This document shows, piece by piece, positions 24,989 to 36,799 of a stretch of 64,000 nucleotides of DNA. The notes beneath the pieces are model-generated. The model was not told the DNA's origin, ran no database searches, and saw nothing but the letters and a program-made list of their open reading frames with translations. Source of the DNA: Saxidomus purpurata (taxonomy: Eukaryota; Mollusca; Bivalvia; Venerida; Veneridae); the NCBI GenBank assembly GCA_022818135.1, contig JAFMSR010000029.1, positions 496,001 through 560,000 on the forward strand. The letters are read 5' to 3'. A program made the translations under genes and the position numbers. How positions within the stretch are numbered: the first letter of the stretch is position 1; the number at the start of each line of letters is the position of its first letter.

Positions 24989-25472
24989 ACATCGAGGGCT
25001 GAACGCGACACTAGTGTAAGTGCATTTTCGATAATTTTACAGGAAAAGGAAAAAACATTGAAAAATCACTTGCTGAACAACCACATATTCAAGTTATTTT
25101 AATTGCTTAACTTCAAAGGGAGATTTTGGTAAAAATGTCACTTAGAACAGTTTCGCGCTAAAAAAAACCAAGAAAAATGTGAAAATATTTAAATGTGAAA
25201 AAGGTGTAAGTGCAGTTCTTGATGATCACAGTTTCAGTTGAAATAGCCATAAATCATATACATAAAGTATTATATAGGCTTTTTCAATGAAATAATAAAC
25301 AACTTGAATGAAACGTAAGGACAAACGTAAGTTACACATACTTTTGTGAAACAGTACTCATGTTTCGCAGAAAGCTTGAAGGTTTTTTGTTAAGAAACAA
25401 TATCAGTTATTCATAATGACAAACTAAAATGATGTAGCACTCGGTAGTCCTATAATAAAAGCGTAATTAATA

Positions 25473-27582
25473 TAGTAATGTGATCCAGATTGGCTCTCCT
25501 CGGGCTCAAATCATACTCGTTCTCGCACTCGTATTGATCTTGTGCAAGACTTACTGCAAATTTCATAATAGCGCGCCGTTTGAGTTTTTGTTGCGTATCG
25601 ATTGAATACAGGTTACGAATGACTAAAGCGTCTGTAGGCGGAGCTACATTTTACACAGTACGTAGAGCAATCAGATAAAGTATGTGTCTGTGCGGACATA
25701 GGTCCATGACACAACTGAGAAAAAATTTAAATCGGTCATATTATTTACGGCATTCAATAGTGTTAAGTCGGTGTTTACGTACATGTAGATCACTTACAGA
25801 TACTGGTCTTTCTTTCTGTGTGTGCTAGAGTCCCATCAAACAAAGGGATATACGCATACAACATGTAATTGTAAATCCGGTACAAGTGTCATTTCACCTA
25901 CATACATGTAGTGTCGAATAAAAAAATATTGTAAATATACATGCGATTTCGCTCTTTTATACTAGTTTGTCTATAAGTTAGATAATCCGATCGCAACATG
26001 ATAAAATACGATTATACTCCCAGTTAGCTTGTTATAACCGCGCATGCTTTGCACGTGCTGTATTTGACTTACACTGCTCTGAAATCTGTAAAATGATAAT
26101 CTATGCAAGAAATGTAACAAAGACGTTAAAGTTTGTTTATTATCTGAAGACAGGATTTATATCTATTATATACACTTTTTACTATTAGATTATTTCTACA
26201 ATCCCTGCAGATGATATCTAGCGCACAAGTCATCAGAGTCGTTGCGTAAAACTGGAGAAAGAGAAACCGTCACTGGAAGCGGAAGTAAATGCAGCTTTAA
26301 AAAGAAAATAATGTTAAACGTTTACCTATACCGGTAGTCCAAACATTTAGACCATTATCATGCTTGTTTTTGAATATTTGATGTTTATTTTTTGCATCTT
26401 TGTTAGCATGACTTCCTCAATGAATATAAAAAGTGAAATATCATAAACGTTAAAACTGAAAATAATGAATGCGAGGTCTTATTTGTAGGACCTATACATC
26501 ACATTGCCAACATGTTGGACGATATGTCCAGTACAAATGAAATTTACTCTTTGTTTTATAAGTACATTGTAGTTTCGTTCACTTCATTGGTGACGCTTAC
26601 ATGTACAATCGAGCCAAGTTTTAATGTTTCAATTTGTGTTTTTTTATCGACAAACGATTTGACTTTTCGTAAGTTTGTACAGGGATACATTACCTGAATC
26701 TGAGATGGTACACGGAAGTTTACTATACTGTATACACATATTTACATGCAGATGCGCATGCACAATGTATGTAATTTTCCGTAAGTTTAAAGTGTGGTCA
26801 GTCATTGATGTAAACATTTTTTTTATAAATTTTACGAAAGTGAATTTCATTTCTCGTAAAATACGATATTTTCTTTGATGATAATGATGTAACAAAACAA
26901 CAACTGTTTCAGAAAGGATTCCCCGTATGAACAAATATACAGGAACGATAATTAGGTGCACTATATTTTCTGCAGGCTCAACCGTGATTCACGAATATAA
27001 GATGTCTTAAAACAATTCTAACCACCCTGCAAGAAATTTTCTCCGAATCATGTTTGTAAAACGTACGTCGGATAAGTCAGATTCTATACAACCGTGTCCT
27101 CTAAGCACAGCAAACGTTTCAGAGACTAAGCCGATCAAAATTTTATTACATAGACTAAATAACATAAAAAGTATAAAGTCGTTGTTTCGTGTTGATTATA
27201 GAACACGCAGTACAGTTCAGTTTCATTTGTAAGAATTGAATAGAGCTGTTTTTATGTAATAGTTTCAGTACAGCTGTTTTAAGAAATATACTTTCGAAGT
27301 CTAAAATAAACCGATTTTATCCTCTATAGCTAGTATAAGAAATACACAAGCACTTGATTAATAAAAATCAAATAATGTCGCAATGTGTAAATTTGGATAA
27401 ATAGTAGTACTGTCAGTATATTAGTCAGCGTGTACGATAGATAAAGGTATCGATTTGGGCGGAGCTAACTACAGAATGTGAGATTGACGTCAATTACTAC
27501 CTGTGTGTAATGCAAACACGGAAACGGCGCGGTATTATGAAATTTGCAGTAAGCAAATCTGGCATTCTGGATCACATTACTG
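25473..27582. mobile_element. 2.1-kb TIR element nested in the larger one
   Basis: The left tip AGTAATGTGATCCAGA and the reverse complement of the right tip agree. After an extra ~50 bp on the left, both arms continue with CTTACTGCAAATTTCATAATA and GCGCGCC/CCGCGCC. With a C/T difference at the outermost base, the ends abut TA (25471-25472 and 27583-27584). No transposase or other coding frame was recognised inside. It is probably a non-autonomous DNA transposon. Its position between the two ends of the 24993-29569 element shows it inserted later. Confidence 0.75.
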
Positions 27583-27759
27583 TATATACAAGTAATCCTA
27601 TTATGCTAAAGTACCATTGAGTGAATGTTGTTACTGAGTTTTCAACACTAAATCAAAGTCCAGGCTATTGCTGGATTTTCAACATTAAAATGAATTTAGG
27701 CTTACTGCATGTTATTCAATAGCTGTTGATTAAACTTTGTCTAGGTTTATGTTATGTAC

Positions 27760-28215
27760 ATTTTAACATTTGGCCCTGTAAATCGCCCCGTGGAACACCT
27801 GCATTTTGATTAAGTGAAGGACCATGACCACGACTGTTACCGTCGTGATAAAACAACTAAAAACCACATGCACATTCTTCGTGTCTCAGTTAACATTTGT
27901 GTAAAGTTTGGTGACTCTGTGTCAATTGGTTGAGGAGCAGTATGTGCCAAAACCTAGCCATAAAGAAAACCTTCATTTTGACTAAGGTTAAAATTCAATA
28001 ATCTGATTTAAATATGAACACCCTAGTGCATAACTTTTCATCACAATAAACATTTGTATGAAGTTTGGTGACTCTATGTCAATTAGTAAAGGAGCAGGGC
28101 ATAATTGCCCCAAGATGTTTGGGACATTCATACAGTTCATAGTATTACAGTCTCATCATGTACACTACCTATTGACGGACAGATAATGCCCCCTTTCTAG
28201 GGGCATAAAAGTTGA
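27760..28215 (+). repeat. Bivalve dispersed repeat ending GGGGCATAAAA
   Basis: Two copies of AAGTTTGGTGACTCT followed by TGTCAATTGGT/TAGT and GAGGAGCAG/AGGAGCAGG (near 27904 and 28059) lie ahead of ATTGACGGACAGATAATGCC and CTAGGGGCATAAAAG. I remember this as another widespread bivalve repeat family. Confidence 0.65.
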
Positions 28216-28474
28216 ATTTTGACTAAGCCACAAGCTATAACTCTGCTCTTACTGTTTGGTCAAGGGGAAACAAAACTTTATTATTATCAGAAGCAGTTCA
28301 TTTTTAATGGCATAATCTGTCAACAGAGAAAGACAGGAAATGAAATTATTTCTTATGCCAATCAAGGAAGGATGTGTGGCTTTTGAAATGTAGGCAGTGT
28401 GCCGTAATAAAAGTATTACTAATATTTTAATATTACCAATAAGATTTACCAACTAAGCGGAATAAAAAAGTACT

Positions 28475-28555
28475 TCACTGGGATTCGAACTTACGATTGT
28501 AAGATTATAGCTATTATATTTCTGTCCTGCTTATGGATTGAGCTAACCCTGAAAA
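28475..28555 (-). other. tRNA-like SINE remnant
   Basis: On the minus strand, GGGTTAGCTCAATCC (D-arm/A-box) is followed by AAGTTCGAATCCC (T-arm/B-box). The anticodon arm is distorted and AT-rich, so it is not a tRNA gene. Confidence 0.5.
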
Positions 28556-28799
28556 CGTTTACAGTTATGAATTAAACTTGATTTTTCACACAAGTTTGCA
28601 TCACAACTAAATCACAGATTACACGCTACCACAATGGCAGCGGAGTGATACATTGGATCTGACGAAAATAATCTAGTGGCTTATTTTGCCAACCTAAAGA
28701 CTATCAGCACTTACAACTTATATAAACTAATTTCGGTAATTGCTTCCTGGAGTTTTGACCAGTTATCATGTCGAAAGAAGGGATTATGGAAGCTGTGAT

Positions 28800-28872
28800 C
28801 AAATGCCGCTGCCCGGATTCAAACCCACAATATCTAGGGCAGGAGTCCAGCATTACCACTAAACCATAGTGC
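28800..28872 (-). other. tRNA-like SINE remnant
   Basis: On the minus strand, TGGTTTAGTGGTAATGC and GGGTTTGAATCCGGGC have tRNA-like spacing, with a plausible 7-nt anticodon loop between CTGGA and CCTAG. The acceptor stem closes poorly, so I treat it as a tRNA-derived repeat. Confidence 0.5.
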
Positions 28873-29573
28873 CTTGCATTACTTTTAAGGAAATTCTTAA
28901 TATTAGACTTAAGATGCTACTAATACATCCCCTGGCCTTATAATTATTTTGTGCATCTCAGTTTCTGTAGCACACTAAGGATGTTTTGGTACTGCAAAAA
29001 CCATGTTTTTCTATCTCAACATACAATTTTTTTCTTTAATTATGTCGTATTTGCAACAAAATAACAGCATTTTTCATTGAATATAATATATGAATATGAG
29101 TTTGGTATCAAGTGCACATACACTTGACAAGTAGTTTTGATCATTTAAACTGCTTCTTGAAATCTTATAATTTAAATGTGAAAAAGATGTAAATGACAGG
29201 TAAAATTCTATTTTTATGATCTATTTTCTTCAAAACTCTTAATCTACTGTCAGTTATTCCTGTACTGCATCAGATGCTGTGTTATTGTCACTACTTTAGA
29301 AGAAATTTTTATTACTTACGCCACTTACATAGGGAAAATTTGAAACTAGTATAAGTGACGGTCTATGTCACTTACACCAGTTTCGCATTTAAAAAGTTAA
29401 CACATTTTCACTTCCACCATTTGACACAATTTGCAATTCTTTTGTTACATAATTGTAATCAAAGAAAATATTTTCACAGCAGAGGGAAGGGGGGTTCCTG
29501 CATATGATCATGCAAAAAAGTGATTTTTGCAAAAAATGTCACTTACACTAGTTTCGCGTTCAGCCCTCGACAT

Positions 29574-30758
29574 TCAGGAATGCAATACAGCGAGCAAACT
29601 AAAATGAGCAATACTCACCCAAGATCAACAGTAATCTTGCGTACGTAAAAGATTCTGAAGGAGAGGGCTAGCAAATAAACCAAATGTCTCATTATAGAAA
29701 TGATTTCCTGCATACCGTTATGCACTTTAATTAGATTTTTAAATGCAAACTTATCAAAATAATGTATAATCATATAAATCAAACGTTATTCAGATGATGT
29801 GCTTGGGAAAGTGATGATACAATGTTTATAACGTTACTTCACAAGTTATTCACGAGAGTAATCTGGCAGAGGAGGGGTGCCAGACCGATTTTTCCAGCAT
29901 GAGTAAAACACCGAAAAAGCCGATCTGATATGCAAGAAATTCTGCTGAAACATGATACACTTTAATAAAATCTGAAATAGTAGCCATGCACCTTATTCAG
30001 TCCAAGCGCAGTGATGTGTAACCTTTATTGATGGCGTCACAAATAAGAACAACGGTCTCATTGGCAGACTGCATAGCCAATAGCCATACTGAGATTACTG
30101 CAGTCTGTTTCTTCAACTGTTCTGTATATGGTGAGACTACATAGAATGAAAGTTTAAAACTTGAAATTTATGACGATATCTGTGAAGTGATTTCTAACTT
30201 CAGGTGAAATCGGGTGCATAAGAATAAACTTAAATAGAAAGTGCTAAATGTTGGATTAATATTGACATTTAAAGCAGTTATATAAGAAGAATCAATGCAT
30301 GTGCATCGTCATGATACATATGTTTAAATCAGTTTATGTGATTTCCACAATGCACATTATGCAGTACATATGCATTAATAAGCATAAAGGCATAATATAT
30401 TTAATTTGTTTACATTTTGCTATTGGTTGTATTTGATACCACCATGTTATTTAAATCACGTCTTCGGAATAAGTTCTGCTTATGCATTTATGCACAGTAA
30501 TTAATGGTAGTATCAGCAGTTATTATTTAACACATTTTCTATACATGTACTTAATACAAACGAGTTTTTATTTTGATTTTCTTGTATCAAAAACCTTGTG
30601 CCAGTTTCCATTAGAAATATATGTAGTTATTATCAAAAATGTTTTTTTATAGCTGCCAATTTATGATTTAATTTGTAGGAACACTGTTATATCTGGTGCA
30701 GGTTACAATCTATAATAAATCATTATTTGAAAGCAACAGAAATAATGTTAAACATGAG
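29574..30758. other. AT-rich stretch, nothing recognised
   Basis: No gene, RNA or repeat could be supported. Confidence 0.5.
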
Positions 30759-30760
30759 TA

Positions 30761-30936
30761 CAGTTTAACCTCTCTAAACAACACCTCCGACGAGCAAAAA
30801 CCACTCTACAAAAAGATATGTTTCATTTCCCAAAGCAGTTATATCTGAACAAATGAACCTCCCTAGAGCGACAACTCTCTCCACAACAAACAAAAATTGA
30901 TGTTCCCTTTTGTGTTGTTGTACAGAGGTTTTACTG
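30761..30936. mobile_element. 176-bp pogo/Tigger-like MITE
   Basis: The left end CAGTTTAACCTCTCTAAACA and the minus-strand right end CAGTAAAACCTCTGTACAAC form ~28-bp inverted repeats with a few mismatches. TA flanks both ends (30759-30760 and 30937-30938). A CAGT..AACCTC tip with a TA duplication is the usual form of pogo/Tigger-derived MITEs. The element has no coding capacity. Confidence 0.85.
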
Positions 30937-30938
30937 TA

Positions 30939-31500
30939 TAGTATAAATTCTCAATTATTATTTAAAGTCCCAGGACCACATTCACAGGCAGCTCTCAATT
31001 TATCAAGAAAGATGTCATACTGACAGAAATTACCTTCATTTGTACCAAAAATATTCCTAAATTTGCTTTTTTAACCGGAAAGTTCATATAAAAAACATAG
31101 AAACATAGTGCAGTAGTTTTTTCAATGATATTGCAAAAAATGAGAAAGGCTTTCTGACAACTCTTTTAATTGAAGAAACGACATGAATACCAAAGAAAGG
31201 CAACATTGTTTTAGAGTGAATAGAACATGGCTCTATCTTTATACTATCAATAATTAGAATAAAGAACACAGTACTTATCAAAGATAACACTGAAGGTGGG
31301 TTAAAGATGATTGTTATTCAGAGTGTCACGAGGAGTCTTAAAATTAAAAGGTCAAGACACTATGTTAGGAAAAGTAGCAGTAAATGACATAATTTGATAT
31401 ATGCTATGTTTGACATAGAGAAAATACTTTACTGTGGTGAAATATATTGTGAAATCATTATAGACAATATTAATGAATTCTGGACATATGTGCTAAAGGC
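30939..31500. other. AT-rich stretch 3' of the galactosyltransferase-like gene
   Basis: If the last exon call is right, this holds the 3' untranslated region on the minus strand. No convincing AATAAA was seen close to the stop. Confidence 0.3.
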
Positions 31501-31758
31501 TTATACAAGTTGCCTATAGACATTTTTGTCTGAAGTGAACTCTGGTTCTGAATAGCGGATATCGGAATACTGAAAGTTGTTTTTCAGGGATTTTCTCAAA
31601 ATCAAAAATTCTTTAATACTGACATATAACAGACACATTGTTATCTGCAAGTTAAACATGGCATGAATACATCGGGGAAACAAATGAAATTTATAACAAA
31701 TAACTATTGTCTCATGAGAACCTTTATTTTCTCCAATTATAAGGCCTATTTCTTTTTT
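31501..31758 (-). CDS. C1GALT1-like: Galactosyltransferase-like gene, tentative last exon
   Basis: An 85-codon frame with a stop that would follow the 33955-34107 exon in phase 0, using AG just before 31758 as acceptor. It opens KKEIGLIIGENKGSHETI and continues YKFHLFP. This lines up, with substitutions, on the C1GALT1 stretch from the EDLALGRC helix to the conserved FHPF segment. Further on, NFQYSDIRYSEPEF could be a diverged version of the SFHY...YELE region near the C-terminus. The tail is shorter and much more diverged than in known family members. The exon could therefore end earlier, the gene could be decayed, or part of this frame could be chance. Confidence 0.45.
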   Translation of the reverse strand, partial: KKEIGLIIGENKGSHETIVICYKFHLFPRCIHAMFNLQITMCLLYVSIKEFLILRKSLKNNFQYSDIRYSEPEFTSDKNVYRQLV

Positions 31759-33954
31759 CTTCATACAAGACCTGCACAAATAGACACGGTAGAAATACGT
31801 AGATGTCGTGGGTTTAAATGCGCGGTATACTTTCACCTGGCATGTTGCGTGTTCTGTATGAGGTGAAATATCTGTTGTATTTTTGGCTCTTGCGTCTTTC
31901 ACGTCCTCGGCGTCATACTAATCAAGCTTTTGAAAAGGGCGTGGTTGAATTTGATACATGTACACGACATACTAAAATGCTATACTATGCACGTGATGCT
32001 ATTTCATGCGTACTAAGTATAGCGCGTGAGGCATCATGTTGTAAGTACGAGATGGTATATAGTGCGCACTTTATTTTATGTCGTTTGCAAAACTTGGTGT
32101 TCACCTTAGCCGCTGCTAAAATATTCAAATAAGGACAAACTAATTTAAAAAAATAAATAAAAGAGTAAACTATTCATACATTAAATTGAGTCTTTTCAAT
32201 GTACAATAAAGAAAAAACAATAACATTTTAATGCACTTTAAAATATCTGTACACAGCCATTGATGCTTTTTAACTACAAGAAAGGGTTATCTTTTCCAGA
32301 AATATCCACAAAATAAACAAGCGCACACATTAATTCTTTGGTTCTGAAATGCCAACCCCCTAGAAAATAAATTTCACATACATAATACTATTCAATGTGT
32401 GAAATATAACCTAGTTAAGACGCAAATTATGTGTACGTGTACTCTCCTTACGTGTACTCACCTTAAATTATATATAAAACATACCACGTTCGTGTATATT
32501 AAGGGTTGTAAAAATGCAAGGCAGTACCAATGCACAGTCATACGCATTATTTAAAAACGACTGCGAACCATAACGGAGTAACTGTTTGTTAAAAAGTAGT
32601 GTAGCCTATTAATGCAGATTCTTTTTTTTTCAATCCTGCTCATTTTAACTTAAACACATGAATTTCGGCAAAAATGTGCATTATGTGGATACGGAACTAA
32701 ACAGTACCGGAAAACTCCGGAGTTTGGTTGGAAAATAGCGGCTAAGGTACTGTGTCGGTTTATGGTAGCGGTACTCGAAAGGATATTAACTTTATGTCGA
32801 AAATTCATATAATCATTTCCTCTCCCATCAATTACTATAATGTAGGTCGCCGAAAACTTCTTGTAAGTTTTTGCTGTCAATAGAACGAGCCAAACATAGC
32901 GCATAAACAAACTTGTGCCGCCTAAGAAAATCAAAATGCGCAATGTTAGTGCAATAAAATCGTAAGCACTACTTATTATAAGTACAGTTACAACGGCATT
33001 ACATGAATCAAGGGACAAGGACGAACTATCAAAAAAGTAATACAGAAGAGATTTACCAATATAGTAACTAACATATGTAAACATCCTTTACTGAATTTCG
33101 TCGCGAATTTTTTTTCACTTAGAACTTTTTCATATTCATCCCTCGATTGACTGCAATGCATGACATCTTAAATTCAAAGCCTGTTGTATTTTACAAAATG
33201 CAAATGCACCATATAATAGTAAACTACCGTCAGATTAATAGTATATTGCTTACGCAATAAATGTTGTGTCTACTTATGTCAAACATCAATATAGAAAATA
33301 TACCCAGCAAAAAAGATGCAAACGCCGATGTCCTCGTGAAAATTGGATTATTAGCCATATATGTATATGTATTTGTCAAAGTACTTACCAATACCAATAC
33401 AACAATACCATTTCATGCTTAATGTGTTCCTTTGCTTTCTTGCAATCTACTTTTGATTCCGTTTACGTATTTGGACTTCAAAAAGGTTGATGATGAGTGT
33501 AAATTTGTTAAATACTAAATGCTGTGATAACTTTGGAGGCTACACGCATTATTAAACGTGAAGTTTTTAACTATTAATAGGTCATTAAAAACTTGAGTGA
33601 ATTTAATTTTTTTAATTGAATGACTATTAAATAGGGAAATAAAAATACACTTTAAATGAATTTCATTGACTTTTTAGGAATAGCGTTTTCCTAGTTGTTG
33701 CACCGCATTTCCTACAACATTTATAGGTGTATCGTTATGCAATAAATTAGCACGTTAATATCATTTCATTTTATGTAAGAAATGTACTGCAAGGAATTTG
33801 GTTCCGATGTTAAGATAAGAGTTGTTTGTTTAATTGAGATAAAACAAGTTAAAATGGAACCAATAGTTTCCCCAAAATATTCAAAATGTCAGTGTTTGCA
33901 TTTTGTTTTGCCGGGTGTGGATATATATATTTATATATAAACAAATTTACGTAC
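31759..33954 (-). other. Putative intron with one long open frame
   Basis: Sequence between the two C-terminal exons. It contains the anonymous minus-strand frame at 32650-33084, listed separately. A plus-strand frame at 31818-32132 showed no motif. Nothing else was recognised. Confidence 0.4.
32650..33084 (-). other. Anonymous 144-residue hydrophobic open frame
   Basis: The longest unassigned open frame in the window. The N-terminal ~75 residues include two or three hydrophobic stretches (AVVTVLIISSAYDFIALTLR, ILIFLGGTSLFM, YVWLVLL) followed by a basic segment (KTYKKFSA), which looks like membrane protein. The last third is unremarkable. It lies in an intron of the galactosyltransferase-like gene on the same strand. 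I do not recognise it. Possibilities are a lineage-specific intronic gene, one exon of another gene, a mobile-element fragment, or chance in AT-rich DNA. Confidence 0.25.
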
Positions 33955-34107
33955 TGCTAAACATAAACCAATTTTTTGATCTTCGTCGAAGCCATCTTCA
34001 AAACTGCTATTTTGGAATCCAATGTGTATTAACAGATGAAGAGCGCCCGAGCTGATGGCGTATCCTGCACCTCCACTCATATATCCATTTCGCCAACTTT
34101 TCTGGTT
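33955..34107 (-). CDS. C1GALT1-like: Galactosyltransferase-like gene, GYMSGGAG exon
   Basis: A 51-codon internal exon, phase 0 at both ends. Its acceptor is CACATAG before AACCAG, and its donor is a strong GTACGT after TTAGCA. It encodes NGYMSGGAGYAISSGAL, nearly identical to the C1GALT1 block GYMSGGAGYVLS (as I recall it), which forms the acceptor-side wall of the GT31 active site. It then runs through FEDGFDEDQKIGLCLA, which corresponds to the conserved acidic ED...GRC helix with its cysteine. The frame has no internal stop. It joins in phase to the DDD exon at 35896-36134. Product: a Golgi type II enzyme adding galactose in beta-1,3 linkage to O-linked GalNAc, by family inference. Confidence 0.88.
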
Positions 34108-35895
34108 CTATGTGAAACTAATTTAATTAACACCTATATATGTTGTAAAATATCTCACCAGGATAGAAAAATGTAGTAGATATAGAGAATGTAAGGTTAC
34201 TGTCTTAGTGTGGTTGAATTTATTAGGCGAGTTGACGAAAGTTTTGTAAGGCGAGGCCCTGCCGAGCCGTATAAAACATTATGGGGACGAGCCTAATAAA
34301 TTCAACCACACTAAGACGGTAACCTTATATACGTTTTATCCTACCATTGACCAAAATTATTTCTTTTCTTTTTTTTAAATTAAGATTAATGTCCAGCTGT
34401 ATGCCGATTTGACGCGTATGAATACATTACAACATAACCCAGTTACACATTTATTTGGATCATTTTAATACACTTCACAAACAGGTCCGTGTAAGACTGA
34501 AGTGAAACAAGTTGCAAAAATAAAACTTAAACTGTTATTTGAAGCTATTCTAAACTGAACGAGATAAACTATACTGGTATACATTATCAATTTCTGCGAT
34601 AGTTATATTTACAACATCGTCAGTCAGCACAACATGTGTCATGAACAGTGATGAAGTGAAAACTTCACTGAAAATACATGATTTTAACGCAGTTGTGTGT
34701 CATTCAGGTGATAAGCATGATTACTGACTGATTGCAGTTAAATATGAAAAGTTTGAGCATTGATGACAGCACCATAAAATTGTATAATATGTGTTATAAG
34801 TGCGAGTGGTTGGCGTGTGGTTGAAAGTACTGAAGCTGACTGCGGTAAATAGAAATGTCATGTTAGTGCTTAGTTTCTTGATACTGACTCGGTGGGTCTG
34901 GTAATTGTTGTGATTGCTTGGGCAGAGACCTGTAGTAAACAGTTGCAGAAAGAAGATTAAAATATCATTTGCTTCTCTTTGGAAAGGGGAATTTTAATTA
35001 AGACATGGACTGGAGCAAAACAAAAGTTGGAAAAAACAAGTACGACATTCAAATATAGGTCATTCGTACCAGAGATACAAGGATACAAACTTTATACAAT
35101 GATAGGATAACAGGGACATATGTATTTTATTCAAGATATACTGTCATCCCGTTATTTCTGAACCAGATGTTTCCTGATGAAATGATTGACTCAGTGATTA
35201 AATGACTCAAATAAACAATGATGACATCATAATAAACATCATTTTCTCAATTAAGAAATATTCATAATTAGTTCTATTTAAGTATTCTTAAAATCACAAT
35301 TTGTTAATGTTGAAAATTAAATAAGTATAAAAAACAACTCGGGTTTGTTTTTTCATTGTATCAGCATTTTAATCAATATTTGTTTGCATGTACTTCATGG
35401 CCGACAAATTAAGTCATGAAAGTAGTCCGTTATCAGCTGTTGCTAAGGCCAATGAGGACATTTTTCGTAAAGCTGTCCTAAATGATTAAGGACTTGCCGT
35501 TCTTTTCTTATTTTGTGGAAAATTACAATATCAATACTAGCTATTAAATGGCCGATTGATGAGTTTTAGTGTTGTAAAATCACCTTTATAGTCGATTTAA
35601 AGTTTTAAAATGGCGGCTAAAAAAGAATGCCAGTATGGCAGGTCGTTGCCCTGTCGTGTAAAGCTTGCCTGTCGTGTAAACCTAAAAAAATGTTTATACG
35701 ATAGGCTGATTTGTACAAGTTTAGCAGTAATGATAGGATAAAACTCGTCACATTATTTTTAGCTTCCTGGCTATCTAATTAAATATAAATGTAATTCTAA
35801 TTATAAAACGACATTTAACTTAGGTATCGTTCATATTTCCGTTCAAATAGCCAAGCCAACATGACAATCTAAACAATTCAGAAACCCTTTCCTAC
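34108..35895 (-). other. Intron with a hairpin element
   Basis: Apart from the hairpin at 34160-34343 this intron shows no structure. A second GATAGGATAAAAC phrase, matching the outer tip of that hairpin element, occurs near 35730 and may be a solo end. Confidence 0.6.
34160..34343. repeat. Hairpin element, ~180 bp, with GC-rich apex
   Basis: The inner arms are nearly perfect: TAAGGTTACTGTCTTAGTG on the left, to about 34230, and its complement on the right, from about 34288 to 34327. They extend through GTGGTTGAATTTATTAGGC. The outer tips GGATAGAAAA and GGATAAAAC are also inverted. The apex contains AGGCGAGGCCCTGCCGAGCC, a CTCGGC-type palindrome shared in style with other hairpins in this window. 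Confidence 0.9.
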
Positions 35896-36134
35896 CTTCA
35901 TGTGAAATCCAAAATATCCGGGTTTCTTCGGATCTGCCTGTGATAGAAGACATCGTAAATTTTCAACAATAACGTAGGTGTCGTCGTCAGATTTCAATAT
36001 CCAATCAAAGCTGTTGTTATATGTTTGGTAGACATATTGAAAAGCGTATCTAACTTTTGCCGTTAAATGTGCCCGACTTTCCGGAACCGGGACATACAAA
36101 ACGTTTTCGTCTTTTTGTGACTTCTCGGTTCGGC
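35896..36134 (-). CDS. C1GALT1-like: Galactosyltransferase-like gene, catalytic DDD exon
   Basis: A 239-bp internal exon with acceptor ATACAG and donor GTAGGA. Two bases at its start complete a glycine codon with the upstream exon, and it ends in phase 0. It encodes PVPESRAHLTAK, YAFQYVYQTYNNSFDW and KSDDDTYVIVENLRCLL, then a GYFGFHMK tail. The DDD triplet is the metal- and UDP-galactose-binding DxD motif of GT31 enzymes. Its context (WILKSDDDTYVIVENLR) is characteristic of core-1 beta-1,3-galactosyltransferase and not of the B3GALT or fringe branches. NNS is a possible N-glycosylation site. No stop or missing key residue is seen. This is the strongest evidence for a real host gene here. Confidence 0.95.
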
Positions 36135-36799
36135 CTGTATAAATGAAAATGACAACATAATACAAATAACGAAAGGAAAAAACAATGTCAACACTAATTA
36201 ACATATTAGCGGGCCCATGCTTACCTTTTGAGTGTTGCTTGTTATGCTTTGTAATCTAAAGCCAAATGCAATATGAGTAAGTTGGACTTGCAAGGATTAA
36301 GAAATCATTACATTATGACACGTCTGCCTGTTTATGCACATACTATAAAAACACTTGTTATAAATTTTTAACAAAGAGGCAAATGCCAAATGTGGTTTCT
36401 TACAGTTTGTGACCTTGACCTTCAAGGTCTCGACACGGTTCTTGTGCACGACACTTTATCTTCATGTGCGAAACATTTGTGCATTTTATTTTTTAATCCA
36501 GTCTGAACAGGAAAAACGTGTAAAGCATCATCAAACGTTATTATACTTTTTCAGCAAGAGCAAAGATTTACCTTTTTATTGTCTGTGTCTTGTACTTGAC
36601 TATATTAAGTATTTGTATGTATGCATTTTAGAGCTTTATCGTTTGAACCGGATAACTCATATGACCAACGCCCCCAAAAAAGTTTAGTTATTTAAGGTGT
36701 GTAGTATACAAATTTATTATAGCTTGATTGTGAAGAAAGCTTGAGCTCATCGAGTCACTCTCAAGTCCGCTTCCTTCAAAAACCATGAAGAGGTACGGT

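Larger units (their letters stand above)
24993..29569. mobile_element. 4.6-kb inverted-terminal element, host of a nested one
   Basis: The left tip CGAGGGCTGAACGCGACAC and the minus-strand reading of the right tip, CGAGGGCTGAACGCGAAAC, match over about 32 bp through CTAGTGTAAGTG. The ends are flanked by a 4-bp direct repeat ACAT (24989-24992 and 29570-29573). GTAAGTG-type and CGAAACT-type motifs recur inside both ends (for example near 25156, 25205, 29380 and 29550), a subterminal arrangement seen in DNA transposons. No transposase was found. The interior contains the nested 25473-27582 element, a dispersed repeat and two tRNA-like remnants, so the original core was smaller. Confidence 0.75.

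Noticed and set aside
31818..32132. A 104-residue plus-strand frame
   Set aside because: It overlaps the antisense of the putative last exon region, has no motif, and lacks splice or start context.
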